Both the position numbers and the translations under genes were made by a program. 19,029 bases of DNA from DAOTXL01 sp034434895 (GTDB lineage Bacteria > Chloroflexota > Anaerolineae > JAAYZQ01): assembly GCA_034434895.1 (NCBI GenBank), contig DAOTYI010000222.1, positions 1 to 19,029 on the forward strand. Direction: 5' to 3'. Under the pieces are notes generated by a model, which made no database searches, was not told where the DNA came from, and worked only from the letters and a program-made list of their open reading frames with translations. Of this stretch, positions 8,671 to 15,008 are shown piece by piece. Within the stretch, counting starts at the first letter, position 1. Every line of letters begins with the position of its first letter.

Positions 8671-11073
8671 CTACTCCCGCACCTCCACCCATACCGGGTC
8701 GCCTGTCACCCGCTCGCCGCTGACCGTCACTCCCTCCGCCGAGAAGGCGTGCCGCCCCGGCTCCAGCCGCCATAAGGCCTTGTAGGGCGGCGCGACAAAT
8801 TCGGCCAGCGGCCGGCCGTCCACCAGCAACGTCACTTCGAGCAGCGGGACTCCTGCCCGCGCCTCGACCTCGATCCGTTGCGCCTCGCGAGGGAGCGCCG
8901 GGTCCAGCCGGTACACCGCGCCTGCATCTGGCAAATTCATCATCAACAGATTTTGGATTTTCGATTTTCGATTTTCCATTGGAACTGCTGCATCGGCAAC
9001 CTGCAGTCCAGACTCGGAAATCGGAAATCGGAAATCGGAAATCGGCAGGTGCAGGGTGCAGGTCTGGGTCGGCTGGGTGCCTTCCAGAAACAGCTCCGTC
9101 ACCCGGTGCGGGCAGTCCGGCCCTGGCAGTTGACCCGACAGAGCGCAAACCTCCACCTCAACCAGCCCGTCGGGACGTTGAAACTCGTGGACCGGGGTAC
9201 CCTTGAGCGCCGCTTCCATGAAATCGTGCCAGATGGGCGCTGCGCCGCTGACCCCCGAAATCTCGCGCATCGGTTCGTTGTCAGCATTGCCCACCCACAC
9301 CCCGACGACCAGGTCGGGTGTATAGCCCACCGTCCAGTTGTCGCGAAAGTCGGTGGTGGTGCCGGTCTTGACCGCGGCCGGGCGGCTCAGCTTCAGCGGG
9401 CTTTCTTCGCCAAAACCGGGGATGCGGGCCACGTTGTCGCTCAGGATATTGGATATTAGATAGGCAACGCGCTCATCGAGAACCTGGTTGCCCATGCCAG
9501 GAGTTTGCGACCAAAGCAGATGTCCATCGGCGTCTTCGACGCGGAGCACGGCCACAGGCCGGACCGTGTATCCGCCGTTGGCAAAGGCGGCATAGGCGGC
9601 CGTCTCCTCCAGCAGGCGAACCTCGCCGCCGCCCAGGGTCACCGCCAGCCCCAACCGGTCGGGATCGTCGAAGGTGGTGATGCCCAGCCTCCGCGCCAGG
9701 CCGGTCATCGCCTCCACGCCAATGGTGTCCAGCACCTTGACGGCGACAAGGTTGTATGACGAAGCCAGCGCCTCGCGCAACAACACCGGGCCATGCCATT
9801 GCAGGTCATAGTTGAGCGGCACATAAGGCGTTCCTTCCCTGGTGACAAACGACGTGCGCACATCGAGCATCATCGTCGCCGGGGTGAGTCGGCGGCTCTC
9901 AAAGGCGGCAGCATAGGTGATCGGTTTGATGGATGAACCGGGCTGGCGCAGAGCGGTCGTGCCGTTGACCGCGCCATCAATGCGGGCCGAAAAATAGTCG
10001 GGGCTGCCCAGCATGGCCAGGATCTCGCCCGTCTGCGGGTCGAGGGCCACCAGCGCCGCGTTGCGCACATTGTGGCCGCCGGGCGGACAGTTAGTCCGCT
10101 GGCCGTGGCACCCGGCCAGGCGGGCCAGCCGATAGCGGACCAGGTCGCGGGCCGTCTCGTTCAGGTCCAGGTCGAGGGTGGTGTAGATGCTCAGGCCCCC
10201 CTCTTCCAGGGTTTCCTGCCCCAATTCCTGTTCCAGCAGGCTGCGCACATACATCACAAAATGGGGCGCACGGATTTCAAACGGGGTCGGTGCGAAATAG
10301 AGCTTTTCCTCCTTTGCCTGGCGGGCCTGTTCCTGGCTGATGTAGCCCTGCTCGACCATCAGACGCAGGACCACAGCCTGCCGCTCTTTGGCTGCTTCCA
10401 GGTGCTCGAACGGATTATATAGCGGCGGCGATTGGGGCAGCCCGGCCAGCAGCGCGCACTCGGCCAGGTCCAGGTCGCGGACATGTTTGCCAAAATAGGT
10501 TTGGGCCGCTGCTTCGACGCCGTAAGCCAGGTTGCCGAAATAGATCTCATTGAGATACAGTTCCAGGATCTCGTCCTTGGAATACCGGTCTGTGATCCGC
10601 CAGGCCAGGATTGCTTCGCGCAGTTTGCGGCTATAGCTCTGCTCATAGCGTTCGTCAGGGCTTAGCAGCAGATTGCGGGCCAACTGCTGGGTGATGGTGC
10701 TGGCTCCCGAAATGATGTGGCCGCTGCGCAGGTTCCACCAGGCCGAGCGGAGGATGGCTTTGAAATCTATGCCGGGGTTCTGGTAAAAGCGAGCATCTTC
10801 GGTGGCGACGATTGCCTGGCGCAGCGCCTCGGGCACCTCGCTCAGGGCAACAGGGGTGTGGAAGCCACCATAGGGCGGCGGCATCTCATAGAGCAGCCGT
10901 CCGTACCGGTCGTAGACCTTGCTGCTGAGCGCGCCGCTGTAGCGATGGAGATCGTCCAACGGCGGCAGGTCGGCCAGCAACCAGCCGTAGACCCCCCATC
11001 CGGCGGCCAATATCAGGCCGATACAGATGGCCATCGCCACGAGCAGGCGGCGGCAGCGGGCATGGGCAGGCAT
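8671..11073 (-). CDS. pbpC: Penicillin-binding protein 1C (bifunctional glycosyltransferase/transpeptidase)
   Basis: About 800 residues. I prefer the ATG at 11071-11073, with GAGGAA 4 bases upstream, over the ATG 12 bases earlier, which has none. An N-terminal membrane anchor (about residues 9-36) precedes a GT51 glycosyltransferase domain: EDARF with catalytic Glu92, GASTITQQLARN near 123-134, and the YLNEIYFGNLAYGVEAAA block. The transpeptidase domain has SSIK (Ser380), SYN (439-441) and KTGT (569-572). A BiPBP_C-type beta domain ends the protein. PBP1C polymerises glycan strands and is regularly paired with lipoprotein alpha-2-macroglobulin, as here. Two oddities: the usual His in the EDxxFxxHxG motif is Asn (FYQNPG), and residues about 677-710 are encoded by a repeat element that sits between the transpeptidase and BiPBP_C domains. 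Confidence 0.95.
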   Translation of the reverse strand: MPAHARCRRLLVAMAICIGLILAAGWGVYGWLLADLPPLDDLHRYSGALSSKVYDRYGRLLYEMPPPYGGFHTPVALSEVPEALRQAIVATEDARFYQNPGIDFKAILRSAWWNLRSGHIISGASTITQQLARNLLLSPDERYEQSYSRKLREAILAWRITDRYSKDEILELYLNEIYFGNLAYGVEAAAQTYFGKHVRDLDLAECALLAGLPQSPPLYNPFEHLEAAKERQAVVLRLMVEQGYISQEQARQAKEEKLYFAPTPFEIRAPHFVMYVRSLLEQELGQETLEEGGLSIYTTLDLDLNETARDLVRYRLARLAGCHGQRTNCPPGGHNVRNAALVALDPQTGEILAMLGSPDYFSARIDGAVNGTTALRQPGSSIKPITYAAAFESRRLTPATMMLDVRTSFVTREGTPYVPLNYDLQWHGPVLLREALASSYNLVAVKVLDTIGVEAMTGLARRLGITTFDDPDRLGLAVTLGGGEVRLLEETAAYAAFANGGYTVRPVAVLRVEDADGHLLWSQTPGMGNQVLDERVAYLISNILSDNVARIPGFGEESPLKLSRPAAVKTGTTTDFRDNWTVGYTPDLVVGVWVGNADNEPMREISGVSGAAPIWHDFMEAALKGTPVHEFQRPDGLVEVEVCALSGQLPGPDCPHRVTELFLEGTQPTQTCTLHLPISDFRFPISESGLQVADAAVPMENRKSKIQNLLMMNLPDAGAVYRLDPALPREAQRIEVEARAGVPLLEVTLLVDGRPLAEFVAPPYKALWRLEPGRHAFSAEGVTVSGERVTGDPVWVEVRE
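8949..9045. repeat. Heptamer-repeat element inside the pbpC coding region
   Basis: Four units of GATTTTS occupy 8949-8976 and four units of CGGAAAT plus CGG occupy 9015-9045. The reverse complement of the second unit (ATTTCCG) nearly matches the first, so the two arrays form an imperfect inverted repeat around a 38-bp centre. The stretch is in frame in pbpC and encodes a low-complexity linker rich in Ser, Ile, Phe, Arg and Lys. Its local base composition is much more AT-rich than the surrounding gene. Confidence 0.85.
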
Positions 11074-11105
11074 CGGGTTCCTCATTGTGCGTCTTATGTA
11101 CCGGT

Positions 11106-11111
11106 ATTATA
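11106..11111 (-). promoter_or_regulatory. Possible -10 box close to pbpC
   Basis: On the minus strand TATAAT lies about 32 bases upstream of the preferred pbpC ATG. No acceptable -35 hexamer is found at 16-18 bases, so this is a weak candidate. The upstream promoter at 11275-11303 is better. Confidence 0.3.
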
Positions 11112-11214
11112 CATCGGCGGGCCGGTCGGTGCGTGATGGTCGGGGCACAGGTAGCCCACGGTCGGCCCACGCCTGCCCGACGTGGTGGTGGAGCCTGTCC
11201 GACCGGTCCAGTTG

Positions 11215-11262
11215 CTCCCATCGGCCCCCCCGGTCCGGCGACGGGTTGGGGTCCAATGGGAG
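11215..11262 (-). other. Hairpin in the pbpC leader
   Basis: CTCCCAT (11215-11221) pairs with ATGGGAG (11256-11262), and C-rich and G-rich runs inside the stem extend the pairing. It would form almost at the 5' end of a transcript from the promoter at 11275-11303. It could stabilise the mRNA or act in regulation. No recognised riboswitch core is seen. The remainder of 11112-11214 shows nothing I can name. Confidence 0.4.
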
Positions 11263-11274
11263 GGTTTTCAATTC

Positions 11275-11303
11275 AGTATACCACACGTTGCGACGCATGT
11301 CGA
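11275..11303 (-). promoter_or_regulatory. Sigma-70-type promoter for the pbpC-A2M operon
   Basis: On the minus strand TCGACA (11298-11303) and TATACT (11275-11280) are separated by 17 bases. The -10 box is preceded by TGG, an extended -10. The expected start is near 11268, giving a leader of about 195 bases before pbpC. Its -35 box lies only about 48 bp from the -35 box of the rightward sat promoter, so the two operons are driven back to back. Confidence 0.6.
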
Positions 11304-11351
11304 GCTTCAGACCGGCCTCTACAGGGCCCCTGCCCTGGCCCCCCTGTTCAA

Positions 11352-11380
11352 TTGACAAAGAGCCGGTTTCCTGCTAGAAT
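11352..11380 (+). promoter_or_regulatory. Sigma-70-type promoter for the sat operon
   Basis: A perfect -35 TTGACA (11352-11357), a 17-base spacer and TAGAAT (11375-11380). The expected start is near 11387, about 228 bases before the sat start codon. This is the strongest promoter-like sequence in the window. Confidence 0.7.
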
Positions 11381-11387
11381 CCCTGCG

Positions 11388-11427
11388 GCATGAACCAGGC
11401 TGTGTCATGCGGTTCATGCTTTTGTTT
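11388..11427 (+). terminator. Terminator-like hairpin at the start of the sat leader
   Basis: GCATGAACC (11388-11396) pairs perfectly with GGTTCATGC (11411-11419) across a 14-base loop and is followed by TTTTGTTTT. It starts about one base after the predicted transcription start. It may act as an attenuator, release a short RNA of roughly 40 bases, or simply protect the 5' end. The stem has only moderate GC and the T-run is interrupted by one G, so termination may be partial. Two further small hairpins follow (GGGCC-TTAC-GGCCC at 11429-11442 and the palindrome CGGGATCCCG at 11461-11470). Confidence 0.45.
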
Positions 11428-11469
11428 TGGGCCTTACGGCCCGGCATGGGACGGCGGGAACGGGATCCC

Positions 11470-11588
11470 GCTCTAAGAGCTTGTCTGAAAAGTCTACCAC
11501 AAAGGCGCACAGGACAAAGAAATGAGAGGAAATTGACACAAATTCTTTGTGTCCTTCGTGTCCTTGGTGGTTTTCAGACTGGCTCTAA
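11470..11588. mobile_element. MITE-like inverted-repeat element in the sat leader
   Basis: The left arm from 11476 (AGAGCTTGTCTGAAAA, then ACCACAAAGG...GGACAAAGAA to about 11521) is an imperfect reverse complement of the right arm, about 11543-11586 (TTCTTTGTGTCC...GGTGGTTTTCAGACTGGCTCT). The arms are about 45 bp with a short centre. The 7-mer GCTCTAA occurs at both outer ends (11470-11476 and 11582-11588), a possible target duplication, although it overlaps the inverted ends. There is no open frame inside. The inner part belongs to the dispersed family also seen at 7054, 14949 and 17717. It ends 26 bp before the sat ATG, so it is transcribed in the leader. Confidence 0.55.
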
Positions 11589-11614
11589 AAGAAACGACTT
11601 TCAGGAGTAACCTT

Positions 11615-12793
11615 ATGGCCAGAGTTGCAGGCACGATTCCGCCCCACGGCGGGCAACTGGTCAACCGCGTTTTGCGCGGCGAACTGCGCCAGGCGGCCCT
11701 GGAGCGGGCCGCTTTCTTTCCTCAGGTCCAACTGACCCGCATGGCCGTTTCCGACCTGGAACTGATCGCCGTTGGCGCTCTCAGTCCGCTGACCGGATTC
11801 ATGACCCAGGCCGATTATGACAGCGTGATTGACACCATGCACCTGACCAGCGGCCTGGCCTGGAGCCTGCCCGTCACCCTGCCGGTGGATGACGAGACGG
11901 CCGCCGGATTGAAGGAAGGGCAGGAGGTTGCCCTCATGGATGGCGATCACCTGATGGGCGTGATGACCATCGCCGAAAAATTCCCCGCCGACAAGGAGCG
12001 GGAGGCCCGCGAGGTGTACAAAACCACCGACCTGGCCCATCCCGGCGTGGCCCGGCTGTACCGACAGGGGGATTGGCTGTTGGGCGGCGAGGTGTATATG
12101 CTCAACAGTCCACGAGAGGTCGAATTTCCCGAACTGCGCCACGAACCGGCCCAGACCCGCCGCATGTTTGCCGCGCGTGGTTGGCGGCGGATCGTCGCCT
12201 TTCAGACGCGCAACCCGATCCACCGCGCTCACGAATATATCCAAAAGACGGCGCTGGAGATCGTGGACGGATTATTCCTCCACCCGCTGGTGGGCGAGAC
12301 CAAGCCGGACGACATCCCCGCCGATGTGCGCATCGAGAGCTATCGGGCTATCCTGCGCGACTACTACCCGGCGGAGCGGGTGCTGTTGGGCGTCTTCCCG
12401 GCAGCCATGCGCTATGCCGGCCCCCGCGAGGCGATCTTTCACGCCATTGCCCGCAAGAATTACGGCTGCACCCACTTTATCGTCGGCCGCGACCATGCCG
12501 GCGTGGGAAAATATTATGGTACCTACGACGCCCACTATATCTTTGACGAGTTCGAGCCGAACGAAATCGGCATCATCCCCCTCTTTTTCGACTATACCTT
12601 CTACTGCAAAAAGTGCGGGGCGGTGGTCAGCGCCAAGACCTGCCCTCACAGCCAGGAGGACTGGGTTAACCTGAGTGGTACCCAGGTGCGCGAAATGCTG
12701 GAGCGCGGCGAGATGCTGCCGGAAGAATTCACCCGCCCCGAAGTCTCCCGCGTGCTGATGGAAGGCATCCAGGCGAAAAAGAAAGTTCAATGA
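11615..12793 (+). CDS. sat: Sulfate adenylyltransferase (ATP sulfurylase)
   Basis: A 392-residue single-domain Sat converting sulfate and ATP to APS and pyrophosphate in the cytoplasm. The ATG at 11615 has AGGAG 7 bases upstream; a longer in-frame extension would be translated from the repeat element and is rejected. Residues 197-206 (QTRNPIHRAH) carry the QxRNP and HxxH ATP-binding motifs, and GRDHAG lies at 291-296. A zinc-binding-like cluster C331-x2-C334-x8-C343-P-H is present, as in Sat from thermophiles and many dissimilatory-type enzymes. The length fits the homo-oligomeric bacterial and archaeal form rather than CysN/CysD. It is the first gene of the sulfate-activation cluster and has its own strong promoter. 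The direction cannot be read from the sequence; with cysC downstream, activation is more likely. Confidence 0.96.
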   Translation: MARVAGTIPPHGGQLVNRVLRGELRQAALERAAFFPQVQLTRMAVSDLELIAVGALSPLTGFMTQADYDSVIDTMHLTSGLAWSLPVTLPVDDETAAGLKEGQEVALMDGDHLMGVMTIAEKFPADKEREAREVYKTTDLAHPGVARLYRQGDWLLGGEVYMLNSPREVEFPELRHEPAQTRRMFAARGWRRIVAFQTRNPIHRAHEYIQKTALEIVDGLFLHPLVGETKPDDIPADVRIESYRAILRDYYPAERVLLGVFPAAMRYAGPREAIFHAIARKNYGCTHFIVGRDHAGVGKYYGTYDAHYIFDEFEPNEIGIIPLFFDYTFYCKKCGAVVSAKTCPHSQEDWVNLSGTQVREMLERGEMLPEEFTRPEVSRVLMEGIQAKKKVQ

Positions 12794-12834
12794 CGAAGGA
12801 CGAAAGACAAAGGACCAATGATCGTCTTTCGTCC
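12794..12834. repeat. GACGAAR heptamer run and hairpin in the sat-hydrolase gap
   Basis: Just after the sat stop come four degenerate 7-base units (GACGAAG, GACGAAA, GACAAAG, GACCAAT). GGACGAAAGAC (12798-12808) is a perfect reverse complement of GTCTTTCGTCC (12824-12834), with a 15-base loop. There is no T-run, so read-through into the next gene is expected. Confidence 0.65.
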
Positions 12835-12858
12835 CTGATAACCTGAGAGGAGATTCCC

Positions 12859-14238
12859 TTGAGCAAAGTATTTGTCATCGGCCTGGACTGCGCTGAACCG
12901 ACTCTGGTGTTTGACCGCTGGCGCGAGCACCTGCCCAACCTGCGCCGCCTGATGGAGGCCGGCACCTACGGCGAGTTGACCAGCACCATCCCGGCCATCA
13001 CCGTCCCGGCCTGGGCCTCGATGCTCAGCAGCCGCGACCCCGGTCAGCTCGGCTTTTACGGGTTCCGCAACCGGGCCGACTATAGCTACGAACGGATGAC
13101 CATCGCCACCGGCAGCGCCGTCAAGGCCGACCGGGTGTGGGATATCCTGTCGCGCCTGGGCCGGCAGGTGGTGGTGGTCGCCGTGCCCCAGACCTACCCG
13201 GTCAGGCCGGTCAACGGCTGCCTGATCTCCTGCTTTCTGACCCCCAGCACCCACAGCCAGTACACCTACCCACCGGAACTGCGCTGGGAGATCCAGGAAC
13301 TGATCGCCGGCGAGTATATGGTGGATGTGCCTCAGTTTCGCACCGAAAACAAAGAGTTCCTGTTGCAACAGATCTACGACATGGCTGACCAGCAGCACGC
13401 TGTGGTCAGGCACCTGCTGAAAACCAAAGCATGGGACTTTTTTATGCACGTGGACATGGGTGTGGACCGCATCCACCACGGCTTCTGGAAATATTTCGAC
13501 GAGCGCCATCCCCTGCACGAACCGGGCAACCCCTATCAGAACGCCATCCGCGACTATTACATCCACCTGGACAGGCAGATCGGCGAGTGGCTGACGTTGC
13601 TGGACGACGACACGGCTGTGCTGGTCGTCTCGGACCACGGCGGCCAGCCGATGATGGGTGGCATCGCTTTCAACGAGTGGCTGAAGCAAGAGGGCTATCT
13701 GGTGCTGGATTACCAGCCGGAGGGGATCGTGCCCCTGGAAAAGTGCGAAGTAAACTGGGCGCAGACCCGTGCCTGGGGGTCGGGCGGCTACTATGCCCGC
13801 CTGTTCCTGAATGTCAAGGGCCGCGAGCCGGAGGGGGCCATCGAACCGGCCGACTATGAACGGGTGCGCGACGAGCTGATCGCGCGCATCGCGGCCATCC
13901 CCGATCCGCAGGGCCGCCCTCTCGGCTCGGTGGCCTACAAACCGGAAGAGATCTACCGTCAGGTGAACAACATCCCACCTGACCTGATCGTCTACTTTGG
14001 CAACCTGGGCTGGCGATCGGTGGGCAGCCTGGGGCTGAACCGTATCTATACCTTTGAAAACGACACCGGCCCTGACGACGCCAATCACGCTCAGGAAGGG
14101 CTGTACATCTACTACGACCCGAAGCGCCGGGGCCAGGGGCATGGCCCTACCCGGCATCTGATGGATGTGGCCCCCACCATCCTGGAACTGATGGACGTGC
14201 CGGTCCCCGACGACATGCAGGGCCGATCATTTGTCTGA
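12859..14238 (+). CDS. Alkaline-phosphatase-superfamily hydrolase (type I phosphodiesterase/nucleotide pyrophosphatase-like), first copy
   Basis: A 459-residue protein starting at a TTG codon, with GAGAGGAG 6 bases upstream. There is no signal peptide, so it is cytoplasmic. Metal-site residues of the superfamily can be placed: Asp10 (GLDCAEP), a likely nucleophile Thr48 (ITVPAWASM), Asp203 and His207 (DRIHH), Asp259-His260 (SDHGG) and His410 (NHAQEG). The C-terminal TRHLMDVAPTILELMDVP block is typical of this superfamily's predicted phosphodiesterases and sulfatase-like enzymes. The substrate is unknown. Its position between sat and cysC, 65 bp after sat, suggests work on an adenylyl-sulfate-type nucleotide or a sulfated or phosphorylated product, but that is inference. 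It is a paralogue of the gene at 15009: both share PVNGxLxxCFLxPS. Confidence 0.88.
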   Translation: MSKVFVIGLDCAEPTLVFDRWREHLPNLRRLMEAGTYGELTSTIPAITVPAWASMLSSRDPGQLGFYGFRNRADYSYERMTIATGSAVKADRVWDILSRLGRQVVVVAVPQTYPVRPVNGCLISCFLTPSTHSQYTYPPELRWEIQELIAGEYMVDVPQFRTENKEFLLQQIYDMADQQHAVVRHLLKTKAWDFFMHVDMGVDRIHHGFWKYFDERHPLHEPGNPYQNAIRDYYIHLDRQIGEWLTLLDDDTAVLVVSDHGGQPMMGGIAFNEWLKQEGYLVLDYQPEGIVPLEKCEVNWAQTRAWGSGGYYARLFLNVKGREPEGAIEPADYERVRDELIARIAAIPDPQGRPLGSVAYKPEEIYRQVNNIPPDLIVYFGNLGWRSVGSLGLNRIYTFENDTGPDDANHAQEGLYIYYDPKRRGQGHGPTRHLMDVAPTILELMDVPVPDDMQGRSFV

Positions 14239-14241
14239 ACG

Positions 14242-14297
14242 CAATACCCAATACCCAATACCCAATACCCAATACCCACTATCCAATACCCAATACG
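14242..14297. repeat. CAATACC heptamer tandem repeat upstream of cysC
   Basis: Eight consecutive 7-base units fill almost the whole gap between the first hydrolase and cysC. The first five are perfect CAATACC; then come CACTATC, one perfect unit and CAATACG. The array ends 5 bases before the cysC ribosome-binding site (AGGAG at 14303-14307). It resembles in kind the heptanucleotide short tandem repeats known from cyanobacteria. Confidence 0.9.
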
Positions 14298-14315
14298 CAA
14301 CCAGGAGAACGCATC

Positions 14316-14927
14316 ATGGAACAAAAAGGTGTCACCGTCTGGTTTACCGGCCTGTCCGGTTCGGGCAAGACCGCCCTGGCCCTGCGGCTGGAGGAGGAGT
14401 TGCGGCGGCGCGGCCTCAAGGTCGAACGGTTGGATGGCGACATTGTGCGCCAGGGGCTGACCCGCGACCTGGGCTTTTCCAGAGAGGACCGCGACAAGAA
14501 TATCGAACGGGTGACCTTTGTGGCCAAACTGTTGACCCGCAACGGGGTGGCTGTGCTCTGCTCTTTTATCTCCCCTTATCGTGAGGTGCGGGCCAGGTCT
14601 CGCCGGGAGATCGGCCATTTTGTCGAGGTCTACTGCTACGCCCCGCTGGAGACCCTGATCGAGCGTGATGTCAAGGGGCTGTACAAAAAGGCCATTGCCG
14701 GTGAGATCCCCAACTTTACCGGCATCTCTGACCCTTACGAACCGCCGGAAAACCCGGAAGTGACCATTGACTCCAGCCGGGAAACGATCGAAGAGAGCCT
14801 GGGCAAAGTTCTGCGCAAGCTGGAGGAGTTGGGCTATGTCCCCCCCGTCGCCAGAGAGGAAACCCCCTACACCGCCGACGAGGAGGCGCAGGTCGAAGCG
14901 CGGCTGGCGGCGCTGGGGTATCTGTAG
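14316..14927 (+). CDS. cysC: Adenylyl-sulfate (APS) kinase
   Basis: A 203-residue protein that phosphorylates APS with ATP to give PAPS. The ATG at 14316 has AGGAG 8 bases upstream. Residues 12-19 (GLSGSGKT) form the Walker A loop. They are followed by GDIVRQGL and LGFSREDRDKNIERV, then FISPYREVRARSR and the LYKKAIAGEIPNFTGISDPYE region typical of APS kinases. The catalytic core ends near residue 170. About 30 extra residues follow, ending EEAQVEARLAALGYL, a charged helical tail of a type I associate with C-termini of alkaline-phosphatase-superfamily proteins. The stop codon lies inside a perfect palindrome. It is the third gene of the sat cluster. Confidence 0.96.
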   Translation: MEQKGVTVWFTGLSGSGKTALALRLEEELRRRGLKVERLDGDIVRQGLTRDLGFSREDRDKNIERVTFVAKLLTRNGVAVLCSFISPYREVRARSRREIGHFVEVYCYAPLETLIERDVKGLYKKAIAGEIPNFTGISDPYEPPENPEVTIDSSRETIEESLGKVLRKLEELGYVPPVAREETPYTADEEAQVEARLAALGYL

Positions 14928-14950
14928 GACAAGCTGAAGCTTGTCCTACA
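14923..14950. repeat. Perfect palindrome over the cysC stop codon
   Basis: TGTAGGACAAGCT (14923-14935) and AGCTTGTCCTACA (14938-14950) are exact reverse complements with a 2-base centre. The TAG stop of cysC is part of the left arm. It has no T-run after it. The palindrome at 16672-16701 has the same outer TGTAGG/CCTACA and inner CAA/TTG design. Confidence 0.85.
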
Positions 14951-14985
14951 CCGCCGGATTTGTGTTCTCTGCGTGCTCGGCGGTG
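14949..14985. repeat. Short hairpin element upstream of the second hydrolase
   Basis: CACCGCCG (14949-14956) pairs perfectly with CGGCGGTG (14978-14985). The 21-base loop reads like TTTGTGTTCTCTGCGTGCT, a variant of the dispersed repeat at 7054-7080. It occupies the cysC-hydrolase gap before the ribosome-binding region. Confidence 0.55.
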
Positions 14986-15008
14986 AAAAAAGAAGGGACC
15001 GAACAGCT

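Noticed and set aside
11107..11358. Small minus-strand open frame (83 codons) in the pbpC-sat gap
   Set aside because: It has Pro/Arg/Gly-rich composition with no family resemblance, overlaps the promoters and hairpins, and lacks a convincing ribosome-binding site.
11387..11614. SAM (S-box) riboswitch in the sat leader
   Set aside because: The visible hairpins and sequence do not contain an S-box core, and most of the leader is a MITE-like repeat.
14242..14297. CRISPR array
   Set aside because: The units are 7 bases in direct tandem with no spacers, so this is a short tandem repeat, not CRISPR.
14949..14990. Intrinsic terminator after cysC
   Set aside because: The stem is followed by A, not T, on the plus strand, and the next gene begins within 25 bp, so read-through is expected.
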